From Streptomyces nymphaeiformis (GTDB lineage Bacteria; Actinomycetota; Actinomycetes; Streptomycetales; Streptomycetaceae), in the NCBI RefSeq assembly GCF_014203895.1, contig NZ_JACHJY010000001.1:124001-188000 (forward strand): a stretch of DNA of 64,000 nucleotides. Reading direction: 5' to 3'. Position 1 is the stretch's first letter; the number at the start of each line of letters is the position of its first letter. The notes beneath the pieces are model-generated. The model was not told the DNA's origin and ran no database searches. It saw only the letters and a list, made by a program, of their open reading frames with translations. The translations under genes were made by a program, and so were the position numbers. Shown here in pieces: positions 8,257 to 16,321 of the stretch.

Positions 8257-9126
8257 TCATGTACGAGCCTTCAGGGCGCACTGGGGGCAATGCGTCTCGT
8301 CGCCGAGAGGGCGGAAGAGCATGGGCTGGGTGTGGTCACCGGCACATTCACGAGCACCTTCGAGGCGAGGCGAGAGCCGGTTGGCGGGCCGGGGAAGTTC
8401 CTTGGCGGGTACGTCACGCAGGAGGTACCGAACGAAACCGCCGGGCCGCTGTACGAGCGTCCCGGCACCGGGCAGGCAGCGCTGGATGTGCTCGTGGATG
8501 TCGCTGGAGGTGTGGCCGGCGTCGAGCCAGCGGGCGGCGAGGCGGGCGAGTTCGTCGCGCATGCCGGGCGGGATGTGGCGGAGGGCGGGGGAGAGAGCGG
8601 GGAGGGTGCCGATGACCGCGCGAGCGTCGTCGATCCGAGGGGACTCCTGGGCGGCCGGGGGAGGGTTGGGGGTGTCTTCCTCGGGGTCTTTCTTTGGATG
8701 ACGGTCGGTGGACGGGGTCACCGGCTCGCCGACGGCCGGTTTCCGGGGACTCGGTACGACCTGCGGGGACGCGACGGGCTCGCGTCCGAGGAGCTTGGCG
8801 GCCTGGGCGGCGGTCAACGGCACACTGGAGACCAGCTGTTGGGTCACCCACCGTCCCCCGGCACCCTGCATGCGCCGCTCGTGCACGAACCCTTCCTCCT
8901 TGAGCTGCCTCTTGGCGCGTGCGAAGGCGCATGCCCCGATCCGGGCACGTTCGGCGGTGCGGGAGAGTGATTCGCGTGCGCCCTGGGGAAGGGAGAGCTG
9001 CCAGGTCAGAAGCCGAACGGCGTCGGAGCTGAGCCGGGGATGTCGGATGAGTTCGTGCGAGAACTGACTGAAGCCGCGCGAGGGCGCGTTAAAGTGCCGA
9101 TAGATCACGGTGGAGTCGCTTTCCAC
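8257..9126 (-). CDS. Helix-turn-helix protein with C-terminal zinc-finger-like motif, possibly replication-related
   Basis: 289 residues with a GTG start. The N-terminal about 100 residues form a winged-helix-like region (LSSDAVRLLTWQLSLPQGA, SLSRTAERARIG, AFARAKRQLKEEGFVHERR), the kind of arrangement seen in plasmid/phage replication initiator-like or DnaD-like proteins. A Pro-rich linker (about 125-165) leads to a second helical domain and a C-terminal CAGDH...HCPQC motif that could bind zinc. Such genes are scattered in streptomycete chromosomes and integrative elements, but no integrase or att site is visible nearby. The function is not established. Confidence 0.72.
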   Translation of the reverse strand: MESDSTVIYRHFNAPSRGFSQFSHELIRHPRLSSDAVRLLTWQLSLPQGARESLSRTAERARIGACAFARAKRQLKEEGFVHERRMQGAGGRWVTQQLVSSVPLTAAQAAKLLGREPVASPQVVPSPRKPAVGEPVTPSTDRHPKKDPEEDTPNPPPAAQESPRIDDARAVIGTLPALSPALRHIPPGMRDELARLAARWLDAGHTSSDIHEHIQRCLPGAGTLVQRPGGFVRYLLRDVPAKELPRPANRLSPRLEGARECAGDHTQPMLFRPLGDETHCPQCALKART

Positions 9127-9136
9127 GAGTGGTTCA

Positions 9137-9172
9137 GGCCCTCGCAGATGGCGCCAACCATCAGCGAGGGCC
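9137..9172. other. Long hairpin between the HTH gene and the racemase gene
   Basis: GGCCCTCGCAGATGG pairs with CCATCAGCGAGGGCC around a 6-base loop, with one internal A/A mismatch. Read rightward it is followed by GTTTTG, as in a terminator. It lies only 11 bases upstream of the leftward HTH gene, so it may equally be a 5'-leader structure of that gene or a terminator of antisense transcripts. Confidence 0.55.
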
Positions 9173-9314
9173 GTTTTGCGTGAAGCTAACGCAGACGACC
9201 CGCCCGGGTGGGCACGGTGAGTGAAGATCGCTCGTGTGGGTGACTGACTCCAAGCCGGGCTTATGCGTAGCGACCTGTCATGCTCAACGCCTTATAAGGG
9301 TGAAGGGTGTGGCG

Positions 9315-10007
9315 ATGAAGACGATCGGGCTGATCGGCGGGATGAGCTGGGAGTCGACGGCGGAGTACTACCGGCTGTTGAACGAGTTCACGCGTGACCG
9401 CCTGGGTGGACTCCATTCGGCGAGGTGCGTGCTCTACTCGGTGGACTTCGCGGAGATCGAGCGGTTGCAGGTCCAGGGCCGCTGGGTGGAGGCGGGCGAG
9501 ATCCTGGCGGCGGCTGCTCAGGCTCTGGAGGCGGCCGGTGCGGACATGGTGCTGATCTGCACCAACACCATGCACAAGGTCGCCGACCAGGTCGAGGCGG
9601 CGGTTTCGATCCCCCTGCTGCACCTGGCCGACGCCACTGCGGAGGCCGTAAGGGCGTCGGGCGTGCGCCGAGTCGGCCTGTTGGGCACGGCGTTCACCAT
9701 GGAGCAGGACTTCTACCGAGGCCGTCTGGAAGCAGGCGGACTGGATGTGCGCGTCCCGGAGGCAGACGGGCGCGAGATCGTTCACCGCGTGATCTACGAG
9801 GAACTCTGCCTGGGCATCGTGCGGGAAGAGTCACGCGCCGCCTACCGGAAGGTGATCGCGGATCTGGTGGCTGACGGCGCGGAAGCCATCATCTTGGGCT
9901 GCACCGAGATCGAGCTTCTCGCGGGTTCCGAGGACAGCCCCGTCCCGGTCTTCCCCACCGCACGAGTCCACGCTGAGGCCGCTGTACGCGCAGCACTGAG
10001 GGCGTAA
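9315..10007 (+). CDS. Aspartate/glutamate racemase family protein
   Basis: 230 residues. The N-terminus KTIGLIGGMSWESTAEYYR and the two catalytic Cys motifs, LICTNTMHK (about residue 81) and ILGCTEIELL (about 193), are those of the Asp/Glu racemase superfamily (YgeA-like amino-acid racemases). The family interconverts L- and D-forms of acidic or other amino acids without a cofactor; the substrate cannot be told from sequence. A GAAGGG site precedes ATG 9315 by 7 bases; a GTG at 9309 is an alternative. It is followed by the large inverted-repeat region. Confidence 0.88.
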   Translation: MKTIGLIGGMSWESTAEYYRLLNEFTRDRLGGLHSARCVLYSVDFAEIERLQVQGRWVEAGEILAAAAQALEAAGADMVLICTNTMHKVADQVEAAVSIPLLHLADATAEAVRASGVRRVGLLGTAFTMEQDFYRGRLEAGGLDVRVPEADGREIVHRVIYEELCLGIVREESRAAYRKVIADLVADGAEAIILGCTEIELLAGSEDSPVPVFPTARVHAEAAVRAALRA

Positions 10008-10018
10008 CGGGGTACCCG

Positions 10019-10744
10019 GCTTCGTGGGCTTCTGGTGCGGCCGCCCTCTTTCCGAGTGTGGCGTCCTCCACCACCGCGTCAAGGGCGCTCCTTCGTCGCG
10101 TCGCTGCGCGATGGGCTTCGCCCACCCTTGACCCGGCGCCGGAGCCCGCCTTTTCACACTCGGAGGGCGGCCGGGGGCGGGGCCGCGCTTCCGGTCCGGG
10201 CAGTGTCCGGGGCGGGAGCGGCGGCCGGCAGGCCGGTGGGTGGAGGCTCGGTTTGCGGTGGGGGTGGGTGGGACCGGTTCCGTCTCGTCGGGGTGCGCGG
10301 CAGTTGAATGGGGCAGCCGGGCAGGGCTTAGCGGGTTGCGGTCGCCTGAAGCCCCGCCATTCGACGACCGACAGCCGCTAAGCGCCGCCCGGCTGCCCCA
10401 TTCAACGACCGCGCGCCCAATGGACAGGACTGGTCCCACCCACCCCGGCTACGAACCCAGCCCCCACCCACCCCGCCGCACGGCCGACACCGAGGCCCGC
10501 CGATGCCCGGCCTCGCCACCCCACCAAGCACCTTCCACCCGCCTACGGCGGGAAGGGATTCCGCCGCCCCGGCGTGGACCCGTCCCCCCGGACCGCCCTC
10601 CGAGAGGTCTTTCGCTCCTGGAGGCGGCGGGTCAAGGGTGGCCGAAGGCCATCGCGCAGCGACGCGACGAAGGAGCGCCCTTGACGCGCCGCCGGAAGGA
10701 GCGACTCTCGGAAAGAGGGCGGTCCCACCAGAAGCCCACGAAGC
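10019..10744. repeat. 726-bp nested inverted repeat in an 800-bp gene-free region
   Basis: The outer arms, 10019-10170 and 10593-10744, are 152 bases each and are clearly related as reverse complements; both contain GCTTCGTGGGCTTCTGGTG and CGTCAAGGGCGCTCCTTCG. Inside them is a perfect 15-bp pair (10261-10275 with 10432-10446, GGGGTGGGTGGGACC) and a 31-base pair (10304-10334 with 10375-10405) differing at a few positions. I see no credible gene between the racemase stop and the TrmO-like gene; open frames here look like repeat-derived noise. A third, shorter copy of the arm lies at 14315-14404. Confidence 0.85.
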
Positions 10745-10807
10745 ACCCCCACCCCGAGAACCCCGCCCCCTGGACCAGAGGTCATGCGGACGGCGCTGGC
10801 TCGGCCC

Positions 10808-11293
10808 TCAGCGTTCGGAGGCGTCTCGCCAGTAGTCCGCGAGCATCTCGCCCGGCCACGCCGGCTGAGTGACGGGCCCGCGCGGGAGCATCTCTTGGAA
10901 GACCGCCACGAGGTCGACGACCTGGGTGCCGTCGTCGGCGTCGAGGTCCGCGACGTGCAGGTCGCGTCCGTCGACCTTGAGCAGTCGCGGAAAGGAAGTG
11001 GCCAGCCGGGCCGGACGCCGATGGTTGTGGTGAACGAACGTGCCCGTCGCCGGCCATGTGGGGTTGTCGCGGGGGCTGCGCGCATGAAGGGCGATATCGT
11101 CCGGGGATCCGAGGTTGAAGAACCACGTGACCTGGAGGTGCGAGAACTCCTCGATGCCTTGCAGGGTCTCCACGGGGAACTCCGGCCGCAGGCGGATGAC
11201 CGACTCCACGCCGCCCTTGAAGTCGTCGAGCCGTCCCGTATGACCTCCGACGACGTCGGCGATGACCGGCACCTCGATGAACTGTGCAGGCAC
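10808..11293 (-). CDS. TrmO/TsaA-like SAM-dependent methyltransferase domain protein
   Basis: 161 residues with a GTG start. The motifs GIEEFSHLQVTWFF (about residues 46-59), ARSPRDNPTWPATGTF (about 71-86) and LKVDGRDLHVADLDADDGTQ match the TsaA-like/UPF0066 domain: in TrmO these positions read FSHIWLLF, RSPHRPNPIG and DIDLLDGTPVLDIKPY. TrmO methylates N6-threonylcarbamoyl-adenosine in tRNA. Here the consensus is loose and the Arg-Pro region is altered, so the protein may be a divergent member with a different substrate. It is downstream of the tetratricopeptide-type regulator on the same strand. Confidence 0.75.
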   Translation of the reverse strand: MPAQFIEVPVIADVVGGHTGRLDDFKGGVESVIRLRPEFPVETLQGIEEFSHLQVTWFFNLGSPDDIALHARSPRDNPTWPATGTFVHHNHRRPARLATSFPRLLKVDGRDLHVADLDADDGTQVVDLVAVFQEMLPRGPVTQPAWPGEMLADYWRDASER

Positions 11294-11353
11294 AGTCTGT
11301 CCTTCTTCCTTATTGGCAAAGCCACTTGTGAGATGAGCGGCGGCTCGGCGCCG

Positions 11354-12742
11354 TCAGATTACTCGTCGAAGCGCCACCCGGGCTCGCTCGTCGACCTCGG
11401 ATACAGAAGGGATTCTGCGCCCTCGGAAAGGGGACAGGGTCGTCCGCATGGTGACGACAGCTTCCCTCGCCCTGCCGGACTGCACACCGTCCATCGCGTC
11501 CAGGGCTTGGGACCAGGTCTGGCACGCCGCCTCGACATTGCCCTGCCCAGCCTGGACGGCTCCCATGTAGCCGAGCGTGACAGCGTGGGTTCGACTGAAG
11601 GCGTCCGCCCTGCGGAGTCGAACGCTGGTACCGAAATGGCGCAGGGCACCGCTGAGGTCGCCCAGGGCCCACAGCGTGCGGGCGGTCTCATGCGCGAGGG
11701 ACGCCTCTTGGAAGAACCACACGCGCTGGGGTTCGTCCTCTCCGACAGCGGCCTGGCCGAGGTCGGATTCGGCCTGGCGGATCGCGGCGATGGCGTTGCG
11801 CCGCTGGCCGTCGACGGCCAGCGCCCGAGCGCGTACAACGCCGATCAGGGCGCGCTCGCGAGGGGTGGCATAGTCGTACCTTTTGCGCTCGACGGAGGCG
11901 GTAGCGAGGTTCAAGGCGGCCCTGGTGTGCCCAAGGTCTATGGCCTGATGAGCCATCGCCCGCAGGATGTGCCCGGCAAGGGGAGCGTCGTCGGCCTCGG
12001 CGGCGAGCTTGAGCGCGAGGGTGAAGTAGCGCCGTGCGGCCTCGTGCTGGGTAGCGTCGAAGCTCATCCAGCCAGCCACGTATACGACTTCGGCTGCCGC
12101 TGAATACAGAGAGCGACGGGAGGTCTCACTGCGGAAGGCACCGCTGACGTACCGGGCGACGTCGTCGACGATGTATTGGTAGAGGGCAGTTCTACCGTCG
12201 ATGCCGCCGTGCCGCTGATCGCGACGGGCGAAGAATTCGGTCATCTCGCGAACAGCCCGTACCTCGGTCTCGCCGACTCTGCGGTTCGGGCCAACCGCTC
12301 GAGAACGCGCCCGCTGCGGAGCCTCGTCCCACCACGGATCCCTGGGTAGGGCCAAGCCGCCGACGGAGTAGATGGCGGCGCCGGTGAGGAGTCGGCGGCG
12401 TTCGCGGTCCATGCTGTTTCTCCCCAGATCGACCAGAGTCGTCAGCGTGTCGGTGTCCCACTCGGACCCAGTGACGGTATCCGAGGCGTTCCCTGCGAGG
12501 CCGATCTCCGCGAGGGTGAGGGGACGCCCCAACCGTCGGGACAGAGTTTCGCGCAGGACATCAGCTGCCCGGCCCCGAGGCTGGGTTCCAGCGACCCACA
12601 TGGCGACGTGCGAGCGCGTCACGCTGAGGAGTTCATCGATCCCGGCCTCCGCTGCGACACGTACCACCGCGGCAGCCACCACGGGCTGCGACCAACCCGT
12701 CTCCTCGATCACCGCGGCCAGTTCGTCGTTCCTGCGCGCCAT
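11354..12742 (-). CDS. Transcriptional regulator with N-terminal DNA-binding region and tetratricopeptide-type C-terminus
   Basis: 462 residues. The start was set at ATG 12742 because the upstream codons run through the regulatory region. The first about 80 residues (ELAAVIEETGWSQPVVAAAV, SHVAMWVAGTQPRGRAADVL) form an XRE-like DNA-binding region with GTQPRGRA in the typical position for this streptomycete family. A region with MDRERRRLLTGAAIYSVGGLAL, hydrophobic and Tat-like, precedes alpha-helical repeats (about 250-440). Such regulators are commonly beside small ATP-binding proteins like the divergent gene at 12883. A dyad TGTTC-N6-GAACA lies 11 bases upstream. Confidence 0.8.
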   Translation of the reverse strand: MARRNDELAAVIEETGWSQPVVAAAVVRVAAEAGIDELLSVTRSHVAMWVAGTQPRGRAADVLRETLSRRLGRPLTLAEIGLAGNASDTVTGSEWDTDTLTTLVDLGRNSMDRERRRLLTGAAIYSVGGLALPRDPWWDEAPQRARSRAVGPNRRVGETEVRAVREMTEFFARRDQRHGGIDGRTALYQYIVDDVARYVSGAFRSETSRRSLYSAAAEVVYVAGWMSFDATQHEAARRYFTLALKLAAEADDAPLAGHILRAMAHQAIDLGHTRAALNLATASVERKRYDYATPRERALIGVVRARALAVDGQRRNAIAAIRQAESDLGQAAVGEDEPQRVWFFQEASLAHETARTLWALGDLSGALRHFGTSVRLRRADAFSRTHAVTLGYMGAVQAGQGNVEAACQTWSQALDAMDGVQSGRAREAVVTMRTTLSPFRGRRIPSVSEVDERARVALRRVI

Positions 12743-12752
12743 GCTGCGCCCC

Positions 12753-12789
12753 TGTTCACAAGAGAACAATCTTTGACGGGTTTGACGGC
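12753..12789. promoter_or_regulatory. Operator-like dyad and direct repeat upstream of the tetratricopeptide-type regulator
   Basis: TGTTC (12753-12757) and GAACA (12764-12768) form a dyad spaced by six bases. Next to it, TTTGACGGG and TTTGACGGC (12772-12789) are a 9-base direct repeat. Both lie within 50 bases upstream of the regulator's ATG and between divergent genes, suggesting autoregulation. This is inference from symmetry only. Confidence 0.45.
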
Positions 12790-12882
12790 ATCGAGGCCTC
12801 GGTGGGGATGCCCACCCATCGCGAATCACGGTTCGCTGAAAGAACACGAAACCACCAACCGACAACGACGGGAGGGCAACTG

Positions 12883-13464
12883 GTGACTTTCAGCCACGTG
12901 GGTGATGAGGAAGGCCAAGCGGCCGCACTGTCGCCATCGGCGCCGCCGACTTCCTTGCGCCCCAAGCCGGTTGCCATGGAGCGCCGTGGAGGCAAAGGAA
13001 CCCGAGGCCGCGATCACCCCGCACCCCCGCCCATCGGAGCCCCCGCCACGGCGACTGCCACCTCCTACCCGACAGGCCACCCCGCCTACTCGCAGACCCT
13101 CCCACGCGAGGCAGGGAGCGCCGCAGCCGCTCGCCAGCTGGTCCGAACGGCTCTGACTGTCTGGGGCCTGGATTCCCTGACCGAAGACGCCACGCTGGTG
13201 ATCACCGAACTGGTCTCCAACGCAGTCGACCACAGCCGACTCCCGTCGATCCGCGTGCTCGTCTCCCGGCCTTCCGCGAATTGTGTCCGCGTGGGCGTGG
13301 TCGACCGCTCCAGGACCATCCCGATCCTGAGAACGGACTCCAAAGGCGACCGACTCCGGGGCCGGGGTCTGCTCCTGGTCGACACCCTCACGGACGAGTG
13401 GGGCACCGAGCTGTACCGCTGGGGCAAACAGGTCTGGGCCGAGCTGAAGGAGACCGAAGCATGA
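12883..13464 (+). CDS. ATP-binding protein (HATPase_c_2, anti-sigma factor RsbW-like)
   Basis: 193 residues from GTG 12883, chosen because GGAGGG lies 7 bases upstream. A disordered N-terminal 60 residues lead to a GHKL domain: EDATLVITELVSNAVDHSR is the N-box, CVRVGVVDRSRTIPIL the G1-like region and GDRLRGRGLLLVDTLTDEWG the G2 box. Streptomycetes have dozens of these RsbW-like proteins, mostly of unknown target; many bind an anti-anti-sigma partner or work with XRE/DUF397 proteins. The following gene's ATG overlaps its stop (ATGA), indicating coupled translation. Confidence 0.85.
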   Translation: MTFSHVGDEEGQAAALSPSAPPTSLRPKPVAMERRGGKGTRGRDHPAPPPIGAPATATATSYPTGHPAYSQTLPREAGSAAAARQLVRTALTVWGLDSLTEDATLVITELVSNAVDHSRLPSIRVLVSRPSANCVRVGVVDRSRTIPILRTDSKGDRLRGRGLLLVDTLTDEWGTELYRWGKQVWAELKETEA

Positions 13465-14162
13465 AGGACGGGAAGCCCTGGGTGGGCGATCAGGTACACG
13501 ACGAGGCCACCAACAGGAAGGCCATCGTGACCGACGTCAGAGGAGGATCTGTGTACGTCCTGCGCCATGTCTGGGGCGGTGGCGACACTTGGGAGGCCGA
13601 GGACCCTGAGCAGCTCACGGTGACAGCGCCGGCCGGCGAGCGGCCGCACCACGCTCAGAACCTCAAGACACCCGACCAGGAGGGACCGCCGCACATGGGC
13701 AGGACCGAGTACTACAACGACCCCCACGCCCCCAAGGCCAACACCCTCATCCCCGCCAGCAACCTCCTGGTCGTCGACGACAGCGGCGCCATCCTCCTCC
13801 AGCGCCGCCGCGACACCGGCCAGTGGGCCCTACCCGGTGGCGCCCAGGACATCGGCGAGACGGCAGCCGAGTGCGCGGTACGCGAATGCCTGGAGGAGAT
13901 CGGGATCATCGCCGAGATCACCGGCTTTCTCGGCGTCTGCAGCAACCCCCATCACATCGTCGCGTACACCGACGGCGAGATCCGCCAGCAGTACGAGAAC
14001 ACGTACATCGGCCGTCCCACCGGCGGCGAGCCCACCATCAACGACGAGGCTGACGGCGTCCGCTTCGTCCACCCCGCCGACCTCGACCAATACGACATCC
14101 ACGCCAGCATGCGCCAGCAGATCGGCGACTACCTGGCCGGCACCTACCCCTACCTCGGCTGA
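13461..14162 (+). CDS. NUDIX hydrolase with an in-frame N-terminal extension
   Basis: 233 residues from ATG 13461, which overlaps the previous stop. Residues 1-60 (WVGDQVHDEATNRKAIVTDV, GGGDTWEAEDPEQLTV) resemble small proteins normally encoded separately beside HATPase_c_2 genes. A linker then leads without a stop codon to MGRTEYYNDPHAPKANTLIP (from 13695) and the NUDIX box GGAQDIGETAAECAVRECLEEIG. The enzyme would hydrolyse a nucleoside-diphosphate-linked substrate. The 13695 ATG has a GGAGGG site ten bases upstream, so two products are possible: a full-length fusion and a standalone NUDIX enzyme of 155 residues. Confidence 0.8.
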   Translation: MKDGKPWVGDQVHDEATNRKAIVTDVRGGSVYVLRHVWGGGDTWEAEDPEQLTVTAPAGERPHHAQNLKTPDQEGPPHMGRTEYYNDPHAPKANTLIPASNLLVVDDSGAILLQRRRDTGQWALPGGAQDIGETAAECAVRECLEEIGIIAEITGFLGVCSNPHHIVAYTDGEIRQQYENTYIGRPTGGEPTINDEADGVRFVHPADLDQYDIHASMRQQIGDYLAGTYPYLG

Positions 14163-14314
14163 GCGCTCGACGCCGCAACGGCCGGACCCCGCCGAACGAG
14201 TTCGGTGGCAGCTACGGCGAGCCGGAGGGCGCGGAGCGTGACGCCTCTCGTTCGGTCAGGCGCCGACGCCGCCGGCCTAACGAGGGGTTGCTCGGGGTTG
14301 GGGCGCAGGTGTGC

Positions 14315-14404
14315 CTCTGGTCAGGCTGCCCTCTTTCTGAGTGTGGCGACCTCCACCACCGCGTCAAGGGCGCTCCTACGTTGCGTCGGCCACTTGGAGG
14401 GCGG
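14315..14404. repeat. Third copy of the inverted-repeat arm, in the 293-bp gap before drmB
   Basis: The segment containing GCCCTCTTTCTGAGTGTGGC, CTCCACCACCGCGTCAAGGG and CGCTCCTACGTTGCGTCGG matches the left arm at 10019-10170 over about 90 bases with scattered mismatches and then GGAGGGCGG. The rest of the gap between the NUDIX gene and drmB holds no gene that I can support. The position, immediately beyond the last gene of the defence operon, is notable. Confidence 0.75.
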
Positions 14405-14455
14405 TGCCGGTCGGTCGGCGGGCGCCGCCCCGGGGTGACGGCCCGCCGCGGTGCG

Positions 14456-16321
14456 TCACTCCAGCACGTGTGCGAAGAATCCCACCTGACGGTCGTCCGG
14501 GGTACCGATCAGCAGCGCGCGATCGAGCAGGATGTTGTTGTATTCGCAGCTCGTCTCGGGCAGCATCGCGCAAGCGTGGCATGCCGCCAGGTTCGTGCCC
14601 CCCGCTCCGGAGGAGCGTGTCTCGATGCACAGGGGGTCGGCGGAGCACCAGGTGGCACGCTGCAGGGCCGAGTGAAGCGCCTTCGCGAGTCGGGTGGGCT
14701 CGCCCTGGGCGACCACGCCGCCGAGACTGCCTGCGGAGTCGCTGGTCGCCGTGTAGACGAGGAAACCGGCCATGGTGTCGTCCGTGTACAGGCGCTCACG
14801 CAGTGCTCCGGCCGGGTATCCGGCCTCCAGACTCCATTCGTTGATCAGCGCGTGCGCCAGTGTGTGCAGCAGCACCATCCGGGGGGTGGCAGGAGAGGGA
14901 GGCACCTCCGCGGGGTCGGTGGCCCGTTCTCTCAGAAGGCGGTCGTGGTTGGCGCGCATGCGCTCCACCCGGGCGGCCACCGCGACCGACTCCGCCCAGT
15001 TGTCCAGCCGGTGCTCGTCGAGGCGCACGAAGACGCCTTCGCCATGCACCTCCATCGCGGGGAGCCAGTCGGTCGGACTCAGCGAGAGGGCGGCCTCGTG
15101 GCCCTCGGAGCTCGTCTCCGGGTCCGCGATGCGGGTGAACGCCTTGAGCGCCCGTACCTCGCGCAGGCGCTTCACCAACATGGTCCTGTCGACGCCATAG
15201 GGGGAGAGGACCGAGATGTCGGAGACGGGCGGCTCGCAGACGAACTGTTCCTCGCGCCCCTTGTCCCGCAGGGCGTTGCCGGCCGACAGCTGTTCGTACT
15301 CCTGTCGACGCAGTGCCTGGTGGCGGTTGGCCGCGCCGACGTCCGCGCCGCCCTCGGGGGTCGGATCCTCCTCTTGTTCGGCCGCCAGCAGGTCCATGAC
15401 CGCGTCGACCGAGACCGAGTCGTCCCCGCGGAACGCTCCCTTGAGGTAGATCTCGATCTCCATGCGTGAGGAATAGCCGCGCAGGTCCTCCCAGTGTTCC
15501 GCGAGCTTGTCGGCGAGACCGTCGCTCCACGGAGGGATGGACAGGGCGGACTTCAGCACCGGCTGCCAGACCGCCGACGAACCACGCTGGAGGGTGCGGG
15601 GCGACTTCGAGCAGAACTCGGCGGGAGCGCCTTCGAGCCAGGGACGCTTGCCCTCGCAGCGGACCTTGAGGTCTCCCAGGGCGGAGCGGCGGAAGGCGCC
15701 TTCCATGGAGACCGCAGGCACGCCGCAGGTGCACGAGACGACGATGGAGCGCAGCGAGGCGCTGCGACCGGAGAACGCCAGGCTCATCTGTCCGCCGCAG
15801 TGTCCGGTCGCGCCTTCCTCGCGGTTGCCGCGGTGCAGCCACTTCCAGTAGGGGAAGTCGTCGAGGTGCCCGTCCTCGCACGCCACGACGAATCGGGACG
15901 GCACGAGCGGCTCGTCGTCGCATTTCGTGCAGATGTTCTTGCCCGGAGGAGGGTTGAAGCCCTTGACGTGCTGCAAGGACCGGCACTGCGGACATGAGTG
16001 CCACAGGGGGAAGCGCCGGACGCGTACCCCGTCCTTGCTCCCGTCGTCGGAGGCCGGTGGCAGTCGGAAGTGGCGCACGCCCAGGACCCGGGCGAGCCGG
16101 TGTTCGTGGATGATCGGCGCCTCGTCGAGCTGCCAACTGTGGTGGGCCTTGTCGATGCCGGAGACGATGAAGGACTCGTTGTCGACGGCGACCAGGGATC
16201 CCACGCCGTACGTGGTGATCATCTGGGCGCGGCGGACCGACCCACGACGGGGCAGGTCGAAGCGGGGAGCGGCCGGGAGGCCGTCGGCGCCGCGGCGCCG
16301 ACGCTCGCGGGGCGGGGTCAT
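14456..16321 (-). CDS. drmB: DISARM-type protein DrmB (DUF1998 domain)
   Basis: 621 residues. ATG 16321 overlaps the drmA stop (ATGA) and has GGAGGC upstream. The N-terminus contains RRGSVRRAQMITTYGVGSLV, a DrmB-like start. Cys pairs CPQC and CTKC (about 112-138) and SCTCG suggest a zinc-binding insert. The C-terminus has LLHTLAHALINEWSLEAGYP, SDSAGSLGGVV and CHACAMLPETSCEYNNILLD, the DUF1998 signature with its Cys cluster. In DISARM, DrmB pairs with DrmA in a complex needed for phage restriction. It is the last gene of the leftward operon. The closest alternative would be the DUF1998 part of another helicase system such as Druantia. Confidence 0.88.
   Translation of the reverse strand: MTPPRERRRRGADGLPAAPRFDLPRRGSVRRAQMITTYGVGSLVAVDNESFIVSGIDKAHHSWQLDEAPIIHEHRLARVLGVRHFRLPPASDDGSKDGVRVRRFPLWHSCPQCRSLQHVKGFNPPPGKNICTKCDDEPLVPSRFVVACEDGHLDDFPYWKWLHRGNREEGATGHCGGQMSLAFSGRSASLRSIVVSCTCGVPAVSMEGAFRRSALGDLKVRCEGKRPWLEGAPAEFCSKSPRTLQRGSSAVWQPVLKSALSIPPWSDGLADKLAEHWEDLRGYSSRMEIEIYLKGAFRGDDSVSVDAVMDLLAAEQEEDPTPEGGADVGAANRHQALRRQEYEQLSAGNALRDKGREEQFVCEPPVSDISVLSPYGVDRTMLVKRLREVRALKAFTRIADPETSSEGHEAALSLSPTDWLPAMEVHGEGVFVRLDEHRLDNWAESVAVAARVERMRANHDRLLRERATDPAEVPPSPATPRMVLLHTLAHALINEWSLEAGYPAGALRERLYTDDTMAGFLVYTATSDSAGSLGGVVAQGEPTRLAKALHSALQRATWCSADPLCIETRSSGAGGTNLAACHACAMLPETSCEYNNILLDRALLIGTPDDRQVGFFAHVLE

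Noticed and set aside
10240..10872. Open frames within the inverted-repeat region
   Set aside because: They follow the repeat arms on both strands, have Pro/Arg/Gly-rich noise composition and no credible start signals.
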